Part shown: piece by piece, positions 62,302-64,000 of the stretch
Layout: each line of letters begins with the position of its first letter
Numbering within the stretch: the first letter of the stretch is position 1
Assembly: GCF_029392895.1 (NCBI RefSeq)
Contig: NZ_CP114200.1
Coordinates: 6,578,501 to 6,642,500 of the forward strand
Direction of reading: 5' to 3'
Length of the DNA stretch: 64,000 bases
Origin: Streptomyces sp. 71268
GTDB lineage: Bacteria; Actinomycetota; Actinomycetes; Streptomycetales; Streptomycetaceae
Translations under genes and position numbers: made by a program
Notes under the pieces: generated by a model
The model's input: the letters and a program-made list of their open reading frames with translations, nothing else
The model's database searches: none
Told to the model about the DNA's origin: nothing

Positions 62302-64000
62302 GTGGCCAAGCCGCCCTTCACGCATCTGCACGTGCACACTCAGTATTCGCTGCTCGATGGTGCGGCGCGGCTCAAGGACATGTTCGAGGCGTGCACCAAG
62401 ATGGGCATGTCGCATATCGCCATGACCGACCACGGAAACCTGCACGGCGCCTATGACTTCTACCAGCAGGCGACGAAGGCGGGCATTACGCCGATTATCG
62501 GGATCGAGGCGTACGTGGCGCCCGAGTCGCGGCGGAACAAGCGGCGTATCCAGTGGGGCCAGCCGCACCAGAAGCGCGATGACGTCTCGGGTTCCGGTGG
62601 TTACACGCACAAGACGATCTGGGCGGCCAGCAAGACGGGTCTGCACAACCTCTTCCGTCTTTCGTCGGACGCGTACAAGGAGGGGTGGTTGACGAAGTGG
62701 CCCCGTATGGACAAGGAAGTGATCGCCGAGCACGCGGAGGGGCTCATCGCCTCGACCGGGTGCCCCTCCGGTGAGGTGCAGACCCGGTTGCGGCTCGGCC
62801 ACTTCGACGAGGCGCTGAAGGCGGCGGCCGAATACCAGGAGATCTTCGGGAAGGACCGCTATTTCCTGGAGCTGATGGACCACGGCCTCGACATCGAGAA
62901 GCGGGTCCGCGACGGTCTTCTGGACATCGGCAAGAAGCTGGGCATCCCGCCGCTGGTGACCAACGACTCGCACTACACGTACGCGCACGAGGCCTCCGCG
63001 CACGACGCGCTGCTGTGTATTCAGACCGGAAAGAACATCTCGGACCCGGACCGTTTCCGGTTCGACGGCACGGGCTATTACGTCAAGTCCACGGACGAGA
63101 TGTACGCGGTGGACTCCTCCGACGCCTGGCAGCAGGGCTGTGCCAACACCCTTCTGGTGGCCGAGCAGATCGACACGACGGGCTGGTTCGAAAAGCGCGA
63201 CCTGATGCCCCGGTTCGACGTGCCCGAGGGTTACACCGAGGTCACCTGGTTCCAGGAGGAAGTAAAGCGCGGCATGGCCCGCCGCTATCCCGGTGGCGTT
63301 CCCGAGGACCGGCAGAAGCTCGTCGAGTACGAGATGGACATCATCATTCAGATGGGGTTCCCGGGATACTTCCTCGTGGTGGCCGACTTCATCATGTGGG
63401 CCAAGAACAACGGCATCGCGGTGGGCCCCGGCCGTGGTTCGGCGGCCGGTTCGATCGTGTCGTACGCGCTGGGCATCACCGACCTCGACCCGGTGGAACA
63501 CGGGCTGATCTTCGAGCGGTTCCTCAACCCCGAGCGCGTGTCCATGCCCGATGTCGACATCGACTTCGACGAGCGTCGGCGCTCCGAGGTGATCCGGTAC
63601 GTGACGGAGAAGTACGGCGCCGACAAGGTCGCGATGATCGGCACGTACGGCACGATCAAGGCGAAGAACGCCATCAAGGACTCCTCCCGTGTGCTCGGCT
63701 ACCCGTACGCGATGGGTGACCGCATCACCAAGGCCATGCCGGCCGACGTGCTCGGCAAGGGCATCAACCTGGACGGCATCACCAACCCCAAGCACCCCCG
63801 CTACAGCGAGGCGGGCGAGGTGCGGGCGATGTACGAGAACGAGCCGGACGTCAAGAAGGTGATCGACACCGCGAAGGGCGTCGAGGGCCTGGTGCGGCAG
63901 ATGGGCGTGCACGCCGCCGGCGTGATCATGTCCAGCGAGACCATCACCGACCACGTACCGGTGTGGGTGCGGCACACCGACGGGGTGACGATCACCCAGT
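62302..64000 (+). CDS. dnaE: DNA polymerase III alpha subunit DnaE (C-terminus beyond window)
   Basis: Replicative polymerase; 566 codons are present and the gene runs off the right edge (full length about 1180). The N-terminal PHP domain has HLHVHTQYSLLDGAARLKD and MTDHGNLHGA, followed by TGCPSGEVQ and VTNDSHYTY. The polymerase domain has GFPGYFLVVADFI, VGPGRGSAAGS and the catalytic aspartates in MPDVDIDFDERRR, then QMGVHAAGVIMS. The GTG gives MAKPPFTHLHVHTQY, and GGAGG is about 10 nt upstream. Confidence 0.97.
   Translation, partial: MAKPPFTHLHVHTQYSLLDGAARLKDMFEACTKMGMSHIAMTDHGNLHGAYDFYQQATKAGITPIIGIEAYVAPESRRNKRRIQWGQPHQKRDDVSGSGGYTHKTIWAASKTGLHNLFRLSSDAYKEGWLTKWPRMDKEVIAEHAEGLIASTGCPSGEVQTRLRLGHFDEALKAAAEYQEIFGKDRYFLELMDHGLDIEKRVRDGLLDIGKKLGIPPLVTNDSHYTYAHEASAHDALLCIQTGKNISDPDRFRFDGTGYYVKSTDEMYAVDSSDAWQQGCANTLLVAEQIDTTGWFEKRDLMPRFDVPEGYTEVTWFQEEVKRGMARRYPGGVPEDRQKLVEYEMDIIIQMGFPGYFLVVADFIMWAKNNGIAVGPGRGSAAGSIVSYALGITDLDPVEHGLIFERFLNPERVSMPDVDIDFDERRRSEVIRYVTEKYGADKVAMIGTYGTIKAKNAIKDSSRVLGYPYAMGDRITKAMPADVLGKGINLDGITNPKHPRYSEAGEVRAMYENEPDVKKVIDTAKGVEGLVRQMGVHAAGVIMSSETITDHVPVWVRHTDGVTITQ

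Overview
The window is very GC-rich, uses GTG starts freely, and carries the LL-DAP-type division and cell wall (dcw) cluster in the order rsmH-ftsL-ftsI-murE-murF-mraY-murD-ftsW-murG-ftsQ-ftsZ-pgeF-ylmE-sepF-sepG-divIVA. It also has SepF/SepG/DivIVA instead of FtsA/Min proteins, a PASTA kinase, an Rv2175c-like DNA-binding protein and a DUF3040 protein. This is the core chromosome of a Streptomyces or a very close relative (Streptomycetaceae). I see no phage, insertion sequence, CRISPR array, tRNA or rRNA.

Layout. 1-4.8 kb (minus): the 5' part of a PASTA Ser/Thr kinase gene, then the thiamin thiazole operon thiO-thiS-thiG headed by a TPP riboswitch. 5-10.1 kb (plus): an FAD/NAD(P) oxidoreductase, an Rv2175c-like regulator, thiE, metF and a Gly/Tyr/Pro-rich membrane protein. 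10.3-16.3 kb (minus): an orphan CrtI-like oxidoreductase, a G-rich repeat plus long inverted repeat, and an ABC ATPase/YhgE-type permease/TetR operon with a TetR-like operator over its promoter. 16.7-18.9 kb (plus): SAV_6107-type HEPN protein, CmoM-like methyltransferase, DUF3040 protein. 19.4-25.1 kb (minus): MoxR-DUF58-transglutaminase operon and a beta-carbonic anhydrase.

25.2-44.9 kb (plus) is the dcw cluster. It starts at a clear promoter and ends at a 24-bp perfect hairpin after divIVA. Many genes overlap by 4 nt (rsmH/ftsL, murF/mraY, mraY/murD, pgeF/ylmE), indicating translational coupling; ftsZ has its own promoter region. mraZ, murC, ddl and ftsA are absent. murE shows an apparent single-base frameshift. 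FtsI has an exceptional cytoplasmic tail of about 365 residues.

45-64 kb holds housekeeping genes: ileS (minus) behind a T-box leader, an H1-like/DksA-type zinc-finger protein, lspA, an RluD-type pseudouridine synthase, a CPA1 antiporter, an MscS channel, a dienelactone hydrolase, Tat-exported PhoD, two DsbA-like membrane thioredoxins flanking an unknown membrane protein, a DUF2252 protein, and the 5' part of dnaE.

No wholly new system is evident. The observations most worth following are the swapped HXGH motif (GAHH) in the type-2 IleRS, the murE frameshift, the giant disordered FtsI tail with smaller tails on FtsW and FtsL, the degenerate ABC ATPase, and the conserved pairing of kinase and Rv2175c homologue. 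All calls were made by reading sequence; no database search was run.
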